Part shown: in pieces, positions 1 to 8,074 of the stretch
Position numbering within the stretch: the first letter of the stretch is position 1
Layout: each line of letters opens with the position of its first letter
The notes under the pieces: model-generated
Told to the model about the DNA's origin: nothing
Seen by the model: the letters and a program-made list of their open reading frames with translations, nothing else
The model's database searches: none
Assembly (NCBI GenBank): GCA_963772265.1
Contig: CAVYWS010000005.1
Coordinates: 1-64,000, forward strand
DNA from: Mayfieldus sp963772265
GTDB taxonomy: Bacteria; Actinomycetota; Thermoleophilia; Solirubrobacterales; 70-9
Reading direction: 5' to 3'
Length of the DNA: 64,000 bases
Made by a program: the position numbers and the translations under genes

Positions 1-45
1 GTGGAGATTCTGCGCCGGCTCGACGAAATCGGCTCGGAAGGGTGA
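1..45 (+). CDS. C-terminal fragment of an upstream gene
   Basis: An open frame enters from the left edge and ends at the TGA at 43-45, giving a 14-residue tail (VEILRRLDEIGSEG). The rest lies outside the window. The tail is too short to identify. It is charged and helix-like, and lies 54 bases before the next start codon. Confidence 0.5.
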   Translation: MEILRRLDEIGSEG

Positions 46-99
46 CCGGCGCGTCCTGGATCGCCGCTGCCTAGACTGCCCCGTCGGCAGGAGACGCGG

Positions 100-1363
100 G
101 TGGGAATTCCTTCGACTGAGCGGGAGAGCGGGGCTCGCGATGGCGAGAGGCCCGGTGGTGGGCAGGGCGACGTTGTCGTCCAGGCGGGCGAGGTTCGCTC
201 GGCCCGGGTCGAATCGCTGCGGGCGCTCGCAGCCCTTGGCGTCCTCTGGGGGCACGTCTACGGCTATGCGCACGCCTACCGTGTCAACGAGACCCTCGGC
301 ACCTTCACCGAGCGGTTCCTGTTCAGCGGCGGATTCGGCGTCTTCGTCTTCTTCGCCCTTTCCGGGTATCTCATCTACTGGCCGTTCGCGAGCCGGGACT
401 TCGGCGGCTCGGGGAGGTCGACTACGGCCGCTACGCCCGCAACCGCGCCCTGCGGATCCTGCCGCTGTACTGGATGTCGGTGATCGTCGTCCTGCTGTTG
501 CTCAACGGCGGTGGCAGCCCGACGCAGTGGTGGCGATTCATGCTCTTGGCCGAGAACTACTCGGCGAGCACCGTCGGAAACGTCAATGGCGTGCTCTGGT
601 CGGTCGTCGTCGAAGTCGCCTTCTACCTTCTGCTGCCGTTCATCGCCCTCGGCATCGCTCGAGTGGCGCGCGGGTCGCGCTCCCGGGAGCCGCCGCGATC
701 GCCGCGATCGGGGCGGTCAGCTTCGGCTTCTGGTACGCCAAGGTGTTCCACGGAAATGATCCGATCTGGCGATACAACCTTCCGGCCACCTTCTTCTTCT
801 TCACGGGCGGAATGCTGGTTGCGGTTCTCCGCACCTCCTGGAAGGAGCGCCTTCCGAGCTGGGTGGGCCGGCCATTCGATTCCAGCGACTTCTGGTTTCT
901 CGCAACGGCCCCGCTCTGGCTGATCGTGATCTGGCGCTACCACTACTCGTTCGTGATCGCATTGGCTGCAGCGATCATGGTCGCCGCCTGCGTCCTCCCG
1001 TTTCGGCGCGGCCTCGTGACCCGATTGCTGGAGTGGCGTCCCCTGGCTCTGCTCGGCGTCGCCTCCTACAGCCTCTACATATGGCACTCGCCGCTGCTCA
1101 ACGCGCTGACCAGCCCGTCCTATAAGACGGTCTCGTGGGTTCCGGGCGCCACACTCGGGCTGGCCTCGGTGACCGTGCCGCTCGCGATCGCCATCGCATT
1201 CGTCAGCTACGGGCTGATCGAGAGGCCGTTCCTACGACTGCGGCGTCGTTGGGCGGCGGCGTCGGCGCGCAGCGGATTCGAGCCACAGCCTTCGCGTCCG
1301 AGCGTCGAGCCGGACGGCCTCCTGGAGCCCAAGTTGTCGACCACCGCGAGCGTGGCCGAGTGA
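100..1363 (+). CDS. Acyltransferase family 3 (OafA/YrhL-like) membrane protein, frameshifted
   Basis: Membrane O-acyltransferase of the acyltransferase-3 family, which transfers acetyl or other acyl groups to sugars of surface polysaccharides. The GTG start at 100 has an AGGAG ribosome site at 89-93. Signatures: RxxxLRALAALGVLWGH near the N-terminus, a GYLIYWPF segment, about ten hydrophobic helices, and SYSLYIWHSP near the end. The protein is readable only across three frames, with one base missing near 411 and near 680. Corrected length is about 421 residues, normal for the family. Both breaks lie in conserved sequence, so sequence error is more likely than pseudogenization. Downstream genes also look like sugar-modification genes. 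The acyl donor and acceptor cannot be told. Confidence 0.8.
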
Positions 1364-1378
1364 CCCGCGCCGGAGCCG

Positions 1379-2135
1379 TTGGCTAACCGGGTGTTCGACA
1401 GGTTGAAGCGGCGCGTCCGATCCGCACCCGCGGCGGCGAACGGCGAGTTCGACGGCATCGAGGCCGAGGATCAGCGCATCATCGAACGTGCCCTGCCGTA
1501 CACGATGACCAGCGTCGCGCGGCTTCACGGGTTGGTCTCCGCGGTGCGGCTACTGCGTGCGCGCGGACATCCCCGGGGCCTTCGCGGAATGCGGCGTCTG
1601 GAGGGGCGGCTCTGTCCTGGCGATGATCGAGACCCTGATCGAGACGGGGGCCCCGGACCGCGATGTCCACCTCTACGACACCTTCGAGGGAATGACCAGG
1701 CCGAGCGAGCGCGACGTGTCGGCATTCGACGAGCGGGCACTGGAGATCTGGCGGCAGGCGGAGCGCGAGGAGGGTCGAGCCTGGTCGAACGTGTTCGGCG
1801 AGGAGGCTTTCAACGTCGACGCGGTCACTAGGCTGCTTGCCGCGACCGGCTACGACGCCGACCTGCTGCACGTCGAGCAGGGGGACGTCCTGGAGACGCT
1901 GCCCGCGCGAGCACCCGAGACTCTGGCGCTGCTTCGGCTCGACACAGACTGGTACGAGTCGACGCGTCACGAGCTGACCCACCTCTACCCGCGACTGCGC
2001 GCAGGAGGCGTGCTCATCATCGACGACTACGGTCACTGGCACGGCTGCAGGGAAGCTGTGGACGAGTACTTCGGGGAGCGACCCCCGCTTCTCGTCCCGG
2101 TCGATTACACCTGCCGTATCGCGGTCAAGCGCTGA
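1379..2135 (+). CDS. TylF/MycF-type O-methyltransferase, frameshifted
   Basis: SAM-dependent methyltransferase of the TylF (macrocin O-methyltransferase) family, which methylates hydroxyls of deoxysugars. The TTG start at 1379 lies 16 bases after the acyltransferase stop. Visible signatures: YTMTSVARLHGLVSAVR, then AECGVWRGGS (SAM site), LYDTFEGM, LLRLDTDWYEST, and a metal-binding-like LIIDDYGHW segment. One extra base near 1552 breaks the frame between the first 58 residues and the catalytic part. Corrected length is about 251 residues, normal for the family. With the neighbouring GT8 and methyltransferases it probably decorates a surface glycan. The substrate is unknown. Confidence 0.8.
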
Positions 2136-3072
2136 GCTCGGGCTGTTTGCCGAGGGCGGCGAGGCCGCTGCGTCGCACCCGCCGCCGCATGCGCCTGGCA
2201 ACGTTGCGGGCGGTCAACCCCTCGCTGCGGAAGCGGGGCCAGGGCGTCTGGCGGCGATGCCGTGCGTAGAGATGGCGGGAATCGTGCTCGCACAGGTAAT
2301 GCCAAGGCTTGTTTTGACCCGGACCCTCGAAGTGGCGAATCGCGGGATCCGCCTTGGCGCTGGCCAGGTCCTCGGCAGCGAATAGCTCAGCCGTCCAGGG
2401 ATAGACGAAGAAGCTGTTCATGCAGTTCCAGCGCGGCGCGAGGGCCAGGCGCCGCTCACCCAGCACCGCGTTGAGGGCGTCTTGGTCGCGCAGCACCAAG
2501 TCGGCAGCATGCTTGACGCCGTAATCGCGCATCGACTGCTCGCATCCGTCGCGCCGCATCATCTCCAGGTTCATCAGCAGCACGCCGGCGTTGAAGTAGC
2601 TCGGGATCTCGAAACCGGCGGCAACCAGGAGCTTCTCGTAGTGGCGCGGGAGCACGTTGGTGACGGCGGCGACGTAGTGGTCCGGCATCTCGGTCTCCCA
2701 GAGCGGCTGCAGGGAATCGGTGACGATCAGGTCGGCGTCGAGGAAGAGCACCCGGTCGAGGTCCGGGAACAGCTGCGGCGCGAAGATCCGATACCAGGTC
2801 GCCTTGCCGGTGAAGCCCTTGGTCGGCAGCCCGGCGCAGAGCTCGTCGGGGACCGAAAGGAAGGAGATCGAGCCTCCGAGGCTCTCCACCATCTCCGCCA
2901 GGGGACGCTCGTCGGCAGGCCGGAAATCGGGGCCGTGGAGATAATGGATTCGCACCGGGAGCCCCGCAGTGTTGACCAGCAGCGAGTGCAGCATCGCGGC
3001 GCTGTGGGGGACGTAGTCGCCCTCGGTCGCGCAGGCGACCTCCAAGCCCCTCTCCTCGCCCGCCGCCGCCAT
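2125..3072 (-). CDS. GT8 family glycosyltransferase
   Basis: Retaining glycosyltransferase of family GT8 (glycogenin/LgtC group). Visible: VACATEGDYVPHSAAMLHSL at the N-terminus, the metal-binding DxD in VLFLDADLIVTD, the SYFNAGVLLMNLE acceptor segment, RDQDALNAVL, and the C-terminal family motif HFEGPGQNKPWH. The length of 315 residues is typical. The ATG at 3072 overlaps the TGA of the upstream methyltransferase (TGATG), so the two are translationally coupled. The last bases overlap convergently with the TylF-like gene. Donor and acceptor sugars are unknown. Confidence 0.88.
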   Translation of the reverse strand: MAAAGEERGLEVACATEGDYVPHSAAMLHSLLVNTAGLPVRIHYLHGPDFRPADERPLAEMVESLGGSISFLSVPDELCAGLPTKGFTGKATWYRIFAPQLFPDLDRVLFLDADLIVTDSLQPLWETEMPDHYVAAVTNVLPRHYEKLLVAAGFEIPSYFNAGVLLMNLEMMRRDGCEQSMRDYGVKHAADLVLRDQDALNAVLGERRLALAPRWNCMNSFFVYPWTAELFAAEDLASAKADPAIRHFEGPGQNKPWHYLCEHDSRHLYARHRRQTPWPRFRSEGLTARNVARRMRRRVRRSGLAALGKQPELSA

Positions 3073-3791
3073 CAGGGCTTGCGGGCGACGACGGCGAAGA
3101 TCGCGGCGTCGAGGCGGCGACTTTCCCGCCCCTGCAGCCGGTCCGCCAGCGTGATCAGCGATTGCCCCACGAGGGCGAAGAGCGGCCGCAGGAACCGCGG
3201 CAGGTGCCAGTAGACCGCGTCCTGCGCCAGCTGCAATCCCGTTGCCAGGAGCCCCACCACGCCCTCGAAGCGCTCGATCTCGAAGCCGGAGCGCTCTATC
3301 ACGCGCCGCAGGCCGGCGTTGGTCCAGCGCCAGTAGTCGTCGGGGTCGGGGTGGTAGACGAACACACCGTGGGTCGAGAGCAGCATCTGCCCGCCCGGGC
3401 GCAGCAGCCGGAAGCACTCCGACAGGTAGAGGTCCGGATCCTCGACATGCTCGAGAACCTGAGTCGAGAGGACCGCGTCGAAGCTGCCGTCCTCGCGGGG
3501 CACTGTGCCGTCGGGATTCAGCTCCAGCGAGGCGCTCGGATTGCCGGGAAGGTCGGCGGCGACCCAGTCCACATCGTCCGGGAAGAAGTGCCGGTACGGC
3601 ACGTCGGCGCAACCGTAGTCGAGGATGCTGGCGCCGGCGCCGACCCGAACGTCCTTCGAAAGCTCCGCCAGCGCGGCCGGCAGGGCCCGGATCTGGTGCC
3701 GATACCGGTGGCCGAGGCCCGCCTGCCGGTTGTCGCCCGGCCGGACGGCGAATCGCGGTCCCCGCCTGGCCTCGGTGTCGGTCGCAGCCAT
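3072..3791 (-). CDS. Class I SAM-dependent methyltransferase
   Basis: Methyltransferase_11-type fold. Motif I is ILDYGCADVPYRHF (about residues 57-70), motif II-like VDWVAADLPG, then STQVLEHVEDPDLYLSE and LLRPGGQMLLSTHG, which are the usual post-motif segments. The start at 3791 is chosen because the upstream gene ends at 3796; an in-frame extension to 3866 would overlap that gene deeply. About 239 residues. It is coupled to the downstream GT8 gene by TGATG. Proteins of this kind often accompany glycosyltransferases in polysaccharide clusters. The methyl acceptor is not known. Confidence 0.82.
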   Translation of the reverse strand: MAATDTEARRGPRFAVRPGDNRQAGLGHRYRHQIRALPAALAELSKDVRVGAGASILDYGCADVPYRHFFPDDVDWVAADLPGNPSASLELNPDGTVPREDGSFDAVLSTQVLEHVEDPDLYLSECFRLLRPGGQMLLSTHGVFVYHPDPDDYWRWTNAGLRRVIERSGFEIERFEGVVGLLATGLQLAQDAVYWHLPRFLRPLFALVGQSLITLADRLQGRESRRLDAAIFAVVARKP

Positions 3792-3795
3792 CCGG

Positions 3796-4638
3796 TTACG
3801 GCCTTCCCGACGGAGTGGCGAGGATGGACTGCTCCGCTTGCGCCGGTCGTTGGCTGCGATTCGCATAGAGCCACGCCATCCGCCTCGCCTCTCGGTTGAA
3901 GGCTCGGTTCTTGAAGGCCGGGCCCGGTGAACGCCGCGCTTCGTCGGCCGAGAAGACCGAGAGGGCGTCGATCAGGTAGGGACCGTGCTCCCAGCTGATC
4001 AGCTCCTGGGAGACGATCGACATGCCGGCGCGCTTGCACTGGGCGGCGAACGTGGTCGCCGTCATTTCCGCGTCGCGCCAGGCGTAGACGTCGACCAGCG
4101 CTCCCCGCCGCACCAGCGGCGCACGAAGACGGTTCGGGACCCGCTTGGTCAATGAGTTCATCAACCGGTAGCTGCCGAAATTGGAGTGATGGAAGAAACC
4201 GGCTCCGCCCGGCTTCAGCTTGCGGGCCAGCTGTCGCAGGTACGCGTCGAGGACATCGGGTTCGGCGTGCACGAGGGAATCGAAGCTGAAGACGAAGTCG
4301 ATCGAATGGTCCTCGACCATCTCCAGCGAGCGGCCGTCGTTGACGTGGTACTCGATGTTGGGGGCTTCCGAGAACCGAGTTCGGCAGCGCTCGATGCACT
4401 GCTCGGTCATGTCGACGACGATCAGTCGCTCGCCTAGGTCCTTGAGGTACTGGGTCCAGCGCCCGTACCCGGGGGCGATTTCGAGGATCGTGCCGGTGGG
4501 AACGAAGGAATGGATCCGCGGTAGCAGGGCCCCGTACCAGAGCGCCGGAGTGCCGCCCCACCAGGCTGACCATTCGTCTCCCTGCCGTGACCAATCCCAG
4601 CGCTCCCAGTTCGCAAGGTTCTGCTCGACGTCCGGCAT
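3796..4638 (-). CDS. Class I SAM-dependent methyltransferase
   Basis: SAM methyltransferase of about 280 residues. Visible: TILEIAPGYGRWTQYLK (motif I), LIVVDMTEQCIERC (motif II), VFSFDSLVHAE, and LKPGGAGFFHHSNF. The N-terminal lead is tryptophan-rich (WERWDWSRQGDEWSAWWGG). It ends 4 bases before the start of the next methyltransferase gene, so 5405-2125 reads as one minus-strand operon of CmcI-like, MT, MT and GT8. It is probably a sugar or polyprenyl-sugar methyltransferase. The substrate is unknown. Confidence 0.8.
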   Translation of the reverse strand: MPDVEQNLANWERWDWSRQGDEWSAWWGGTPALWYGALLPRIHSFVPTGTILEIAPGYGRWTQYLKDLGERLIVVDMTEQCIERCRTRFSEAPNIEYHVNDGRSLEMVEDHSIDFVFSFDSLVHAEPDVLDAYLRQLARKLKPGGAGFFHHSNFGSYRLMNSLTKRVPNRLRAPLVRRGALVDVYAWRDAEMTATTFAAQCKRAGMSIVSQELISWEHGPYLIDALSVFSADEARRSPGPAFKNRAFNREARRMAWLYANRSQRPAQAEQSILATPSGRP

Positions 4639-4673
4639 CAGTCAGTGCTCCTTTGCGGCCTTTGCGCCGCCCC

Positions 4674-5405
4674 TCAGTCGGGCACGCGGCGCATCCATCC
4701 CAGCGGATGCTGGGTAAGCCGAAACTGCTCGTTTCGTTCCCGGTCGTATTCGAACTCGGGATGACGCTGCAGGAACTCCCGGTTGGCGTCCAGTGGGCCT
4801 GGCCGGCTGTCGCGGAAGATGCGGAACTGATCGATCACGCCGTCCTGGCTCAGCAGGGCGCTCCCAGGCGTGACGAGAGGCGCATAGAGCTCGAGCTCCT
4901 CGGCGACGTGATCCCGATCGTGATTTCCGTCGAGGATCACCATCACCGGCCCACCGGCCTTGGCGGCTGTGGCGCTGACGTCTTCGACTATCTTCGGATC
5001 GGTGGAGCTGCCGTGCAGGAACTTGACGCGGGGATGCTGGATGTCGTGCTTGCGGACGATGTCGATCGTGATCACCTCGCCCTCTTCCCGCAGGTCCATG
5101 AGGCTGGCATAGAACAGCGCCGATCCGCCGCGGTCGGTCCCGGTCTCGATCAGCAGCGCCGGCCGGATCGAGGAGATCGCCTCCTGGATCGTCCAAAGGT
5201 CGAGCGGGTTCTGCCAGATTGGAACCCCGAGCCACGACAGCGATCGAAAATTCCCCGTCTTGTAGATCAGGTCGTGGTGATACAGCTTCGCCACGGGGCG
5301 GCTGCCCGTCCCGTTCCAGAGCTTGAACGCGGAGTTGATTCCCGCCGTACGCAGGCGTGAAAGGGAGTCGCGGACTTTCGGTTGCGATGCCAAGGCGGGC
5401 CACAT
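4674..5405 (-). CDS. CmcI-like (cephalosporin hydroxylase family) methyltransferase
   Basis: Member of the RmNT/CmcI family, SAM- and metal-dependent methyltransferases that include rhamnosyl O-methyltransferases. Visible: YHHDLIYKTGNFRSLSWLG, VPIWQNPLDLWTIQEAI, LLIETGTDRGGSALFYASL (SAM loop), VITIDIVRKHDIQHPRV, VMVILDGNHDRDHVAEEL (metal-binding region) and LLSQDGVIDQ. The 243 residues match the family length. First gene of the minus-strand operon, divergent from secG. Role inferred: O-methylation of a sugar in a surface glycolipid or polysaccharide. Confidence 0.85.
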   Translation of the reverse strand: MWPALASQPKVRDSLSRLRTAGINSAFKLWNGTGSRPVAKLYHHDLIYKTGNFRSLSWLGVPIWQNPLDLWTIQEAISSIRPALLIETGTDRGGSALFYASLMDLREEGEVITIDIVRKHDIQHPRVKFLHGSSTDPKIVEDVSATAAKAGGPVMVILDGNHDRDHVAEELELYAPLVTPGSALLSQDGVIDQFRIFRDSRPGPLDANREFLQRHPEFEYDRERNEQFRLTQHPLGWMRRVPD

Positions 5406-5458
5406 TAGCTGGGAAGGTCGAGGCTGGCGCCGGTTCTAACGACGCCGCGACCCTTGCG

Positions 5459-5464
5459 TACACT
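5459..5464 (+). promoter_or_regulatory. -10 element for a leaderless secG transcript
   Basis: TACACT lies 7 nt before the secG ATG, with no Shine-Dalgarno sequence between. This geometry places the transcription start at the start codon. Confidence 0.5.
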
Positions 5465-5471
5465 GCAGCCC

Positions 5472-5696
5472 ATGTACACGCTGCTTGGAGTCGTGCAGGT
5501 GATCATCTCGGTCGTCCTTGTCTTCCTCATCCTTCTGCACTCGGGCAAGGACGCGGGCCTCTCGGGCGCCTTCGGGATCGGCGGGGGCGGCAGTTCGTTT
5601 GGCGGCGGCTCGATGGTGGAGAAGAACCTCGATCGGGCGACGGTCTTCTTCGCGATCCTGTTCGTCATCAATACCGTGGTCATCCTCAAGATCTAG
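5472..5696 (+). CDS. secG: Preprotein translocase subunit SecG
   Basis: Small inner-membrane subunit of the SecYEG channel. The 74 residues hold two hydrophobic helices (LLGVVQVIISVVLVFLILLH and ATVFFAILFVINTVVILKI) with the family Gly/Ser-rich linker GGGGSSFGGGSM between them. The ATG at 5472 fits the usual SecG N-terminus and is preceded by a -10-like TACACT but no ribosome site. The next gene follows after 4 bases. Confidence 0.93.
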   Translation: MYTLLGVVQVIISVVLVFLILLHSGKDAGLSGAFGIGGGGSSFGGGSMVEKNLDRATVFFAILFVINTVVILKI

Positions 5697-5700
5697 CCCC

Positions 5701-6651
5701 GTGAGCCTGCCGGTTCGCGGCGCGCTGCTCGGGGCCCTCGCCCTGGCGGCGTCGGTAGCGCTCGGATGCGGCGGTGGCGGTTCGACCAGGCCGGAGGCAT
5801 CGGGCAACCCGGCGACGGCCGGCGGCAACGGCAGGCTCGGCTACGCGATCCCCCGGTTGCGGGGCAGCTTGGATCCGCTTGCAGCCTCGACGCTGCCGGC
5901 CCAGCTGGTCGCCCGGCAGATCTTCGAGCCCCTGGTCGCCAGCCTCGACGCGCCGTACGGTGAGCGGGGGAGGGTTCCGGGGCCGGCGCTCTCGATTCAT
6001 TCCTCGGGCGACTCCCGAGTCTGGCGGCTTGACCTGCGCCCGGGGATCCGCTTTCAGGACGGCAGGCTGCTCGACGCCTCGGCGGTGCTGGTGAACGCGC
6101 GGCGCTGGCGAGGCTCTCCGGTCGGGAGGGCGCTGCTGCCGGGGTTGATCGTCGCCGACGGGCCGCGGCCGGACCTGGTCCGCTTCGTCTTCTCCTCGCC
6201 GCTCCCCGACCTGTCGCGGCGACTCGCCGACCCGCGACTGGGGCTCGTCTCTCCCGGTGCGCTCGACCCGGGCGGGGCCGGCGCTTCGCTGCAGCGGGTG
6301 GCCCAGGCGGGCAGCGGCCCGTTCGAGCTCACCGAGCGGCGCCCGGAGAAGCTGGTGCTGAAGAGAAACGGCGGCTGGTGGGGTACGCGTGAGGGCCTCG
6401 GCCCGGCGCTGGACGGGGTCGTGTTCCGGCCCGCGCCGCGATCGGTACGCCTCGAGATGCTCCACGACGGCGTCGTCCAGGTCGCAGGTGAGGTCGGCCA
6501 CCAAGCCGCGCTGCGGCTGCGAGGCGATCCGCTGCTGACCTCCGTGGCGATCGCCAGTCCCCACCCGATCGGCCTGGCCCGCTCGGTGCGGGGGATCAGC
6601 AGCTGGCGCCCGGCTCCGCTCTCCGGCGTCTGGCTCGCGCTGCTGGGCTAG
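5701..6651 (+). CDS. Short family 5 solute-binding lipoprotein
   Basis: Resembles the N-terminal part of oligopeptide-type ABC substrate-binding proteins. GTG start at 5701. A lipoprotein signal (ALALAASVALGCGGGG) gives a probable lipidated Cys near residue 23. Then come family features: GSLDPLAASTLPAQLVARQIFEPL, VWRLDLRPGIRFQDGRLLDASAVL, GSGPFELTERRPEKLVLKRNGGWWG. It ends at about 316 residues, whereas typical family members exceed 500, so the second lobe is missing or shortened. It is co-directional with secG (4-base gap), and no permease genes are present. Either a small specialised binding protein or a truncated relic. Confidence 0.7.
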   Translation: MSLPVRGALLGALALAASVALGCGGGGSTRPEASGNPATAGGNGRLGYAIPRLRGSLDPLAASTLPAQLVARQIFEPLVASLDAPYGERGRVPGPALSIHSSGDSRVWRLDLRPGIRFQDGRLLDASAVLVNARRWRGSPVGRALLPGLIVADGPRPDLVRFVFSSPLPDLSRRLADPRLGLVSPGALDPGGAGASLQRVAQAGSGPFELTERRPEKLVLKRNGGWWGTREGLGPALDGVVFRPAPRSVRLEMLHDGVVQVAGEVGHQAALRLRGDPLLTSVAIASPHPIGLARSVRGISSWRPAPLSGVWLALLG

Positions 6652-6691
6652 ACGGCGGGGAGGACCCCGCCGCCTGCCGAGCAGCCCGCAG

Positions 6692-6777
<86 letters not shown>

Positions 6778-6802
6778 GAGCGCCCAGCGATTCTAGATGC
6801 CC

Positions 6803-6831
6803 TTGAAAGCGTCCGTGATCGGCGCTACTGT
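6803..6831 (+). promoter_or_regulatory. lexA promoter
   Basis: TTGAAA (6803-6808), a 17-base spacer, then TACTGT (6826-6831): a good housekeeping sigma promoter directed at lexA. The SOS box lies just downstream, over the expected transcription start. Confidence 0.7.
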
Positions 6832-6832
6832 A

Positions 6833-6846
6833 CGAACATGTGTTCG
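6833..6846 (+). promoter_or_regulatory. LexA operator (SOS box)
   Basis: CGAAC-ATGT-GTTCG, the actinobacterial/Gram-positive SOS box, immediately after the lexA -10 element and 30 bases before the ATG. It implies negative autoregulation of lexA, released by DNA damage. Confidence 0.9.
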
Positions 6847-6875
6847 CTGAAGAGACCCCCGAAGAGGACTGAGCG

Positions 6876-7481
6876 ATGGACCTGACAAAGCGGCAAAAGG
6901 AGATCTTCGACTTCATCGGCCGCTACGCCAGCAAGTACGGCTACCCGCCGACGGTGCGCGAGATCGGCAAAGCGGTCGGCCTGCATTCGTCCTCGACGGT
7001 GCACGCGCATCTGGCCAACCTCGAGAAGTCCGGCCTGCTGCGGCGCGACCCATCGAAGCCGCGCGCGATCGAGCTCTTGGTCGACAAGGCGAAGAAGGCG
7101 ATTCGGCCAGCGGGCCTGCCCCTGGTCGGCCAGGTGGCGGCAGGCGAGCCGGTGCTCGCCGAGGAGAACATCGAGGAGTACCTCGACGTCCCCGACATGG
7201 TCGGCGGCGAGGACGGCGACTACGTGCTGCGGGTGCGTGGCGACAGCATGAAGAACGCCGGCATTCTCGAGGGCGACCACGTCGTCGTACGGCCCGCCGA
7301 CAGCGCTGAGAACGGCGAGATCGTCGTTGCGCTGATCGGCGACGACGCGACCGTGAAGCGCTACTTCCTCGAGGGCGACCACATTCGGCTCCAGCCCGAG
7401 AACGAGGCGATGGAGCCGATCATCACCACCGAGGCGAGCCTTTGCGGCCGGGTGGTCGGAGTCTTCAGGAGAGTTTCGTGA
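6876..7481 (+). CDS. lexA: SOS repressor LexA
   Basis: Transcriptional repressor of the SOS response; RecA filaments trigger its self-cleavage. N-terminal winged helix (PPTVREIGKAVGLHSSSTV, recognition helix near residues 28-47), Ala-Gly cleavage site in QVAAGEPVL (about residue 87), catalytic Ser in RGDSMKNAGI (about 123) and Lys in DATVKRYF (about 158). The 201 residues match the usual length. GTG-TGA overlap with the next gene (7478-7481) makes an operon. Regulation: own promoter with an SOS box directly upstream. Confidence 0.97.
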   Translation: MDLTKRQKEIFDFIGRYASKYGYPPTVREIGKAVGLHSSSTVHAHLANLEKSGLLRRDPSKPRAIELLVDKAKKAIRPAGLPLVGQVAAGEPVLAEENIEEYLDVPDMVGGEDGDYVLRVRGDSMKNAGILEGDHVVVRPADSAENGEIVVALIGDDATVKRYFLEGDHIRLQPENEAMEPIITTEASLCGRVVGVFRRVS

Positions 7482-7699
7482 GCTCGGCGGCTGCTACCCA
7501 TCCGCATGAGTTCGCGATTGACGCAGCAGCGGAGCGTTCGGCGATGCGGCTGTTCGAGCCCCATGGTTTGACGCTCGAGGACCGCGTTCTCGGCGCCTGG
7601 GAGGACCTGGTGGCCGGCGGCCCAGCCGAATGCCCCGTCTGCGGCGGCTCGATGCGTGCCGCATCCGGCTGCCAGAGCTGTGGCAGCGACCTCAGCTAG
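7478..7699 (+). CDS. Small zinc-ribbon protein downstream of lexA
   Basis: A 73-residue protein starting at GTG 7478, which overlaps the lexA stop as GTGA and has AGGAG at 7467-7471. The C-terminus has two CxxC pairs (CPVCGG and CQSCG) expected to bind one zinc ion. The middle is acidic and helical (TLEDRVLGAWEDLVAGG). Coupling to lexA suggests it is co-transcribed from the SOS-controlled promoter. Its function is unknown; it may be a nucleic-acid or protein-binding adaptor. Confidence 0.75.
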   Translation: MSSAAATHPHEFAIDAAAERSAMRLFEPHGLTLEDRVLGAWEDLVAGGPAECPVCGGSMRAASGCQSCGSDLS

Positions 7700-7716
7700 C
7701 TCGCTCTACCATCAAG

Positions 7717-8047
7717 GCTTGCGGGCTGGACGATCGCGGGGGGAGAGACAACCCCTCGAGGAAAGTCCGGACACCACAGGGCGAGGCGGTGGGTAACGCC
7801 CACCCGGGGAAACCCGCGGGAAAGTGCCACAGAAATACACGGCCGATGGCGCGGCCACAGCTGAGTCGCGCACAGGCAAAGTTGAAATGGTGCGGTAAGA
7901 GCGCACCGGCGTCGCGGCGACGCGGCGGCCAGGCAAACCCCGCCCGGTGCAAGGCCAAGCAGGACCGATTACCCGGCCCGGGTAGGTCCAGGTGGGCCGC
8001 ATAGATGGATGGTCGTCCACGACAGGATCCGGCTTACAGGCCCGCTA
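7717..8047 (+). ncRNA. rnpB: RNase P RNA (class A)
   Basis: Catalytic RNA of RNase P, which matures tRNA 5' ends. The 5' core contains GAGGAAAGTCCGGAC followed by CCACAGGGC and GGTGGGTAACGCC. The 3' end carries ACAGGATCCGGCTTACAGG, the conserved universal core. The terminal helix P1 can form between GCGGGC (7721-7726) and GCCCGC (8040-8045). Length of about 330 nt and the order of conserved segments fit bacterial type A. Exact ends are estimated. A terminator follows directly. Confidence 0.93.
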
Positions 8048-8050
8048 AGG

Positions 8051-8074
8051 AAAGAGCCCTTCGGGGCTCTTTCT
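8051..8074 (+). terminator. Intrinsic terminator after rnpB, possibly bidirectional
   Basis: Perfect stem AAAGAGCCC / GGGCTCTTT (8051-8059, 8064-8072) with a TTCG tetraloop. It lies between convergent rnpB and the SDR gene and can serve both strands. Confidence 0.85.
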
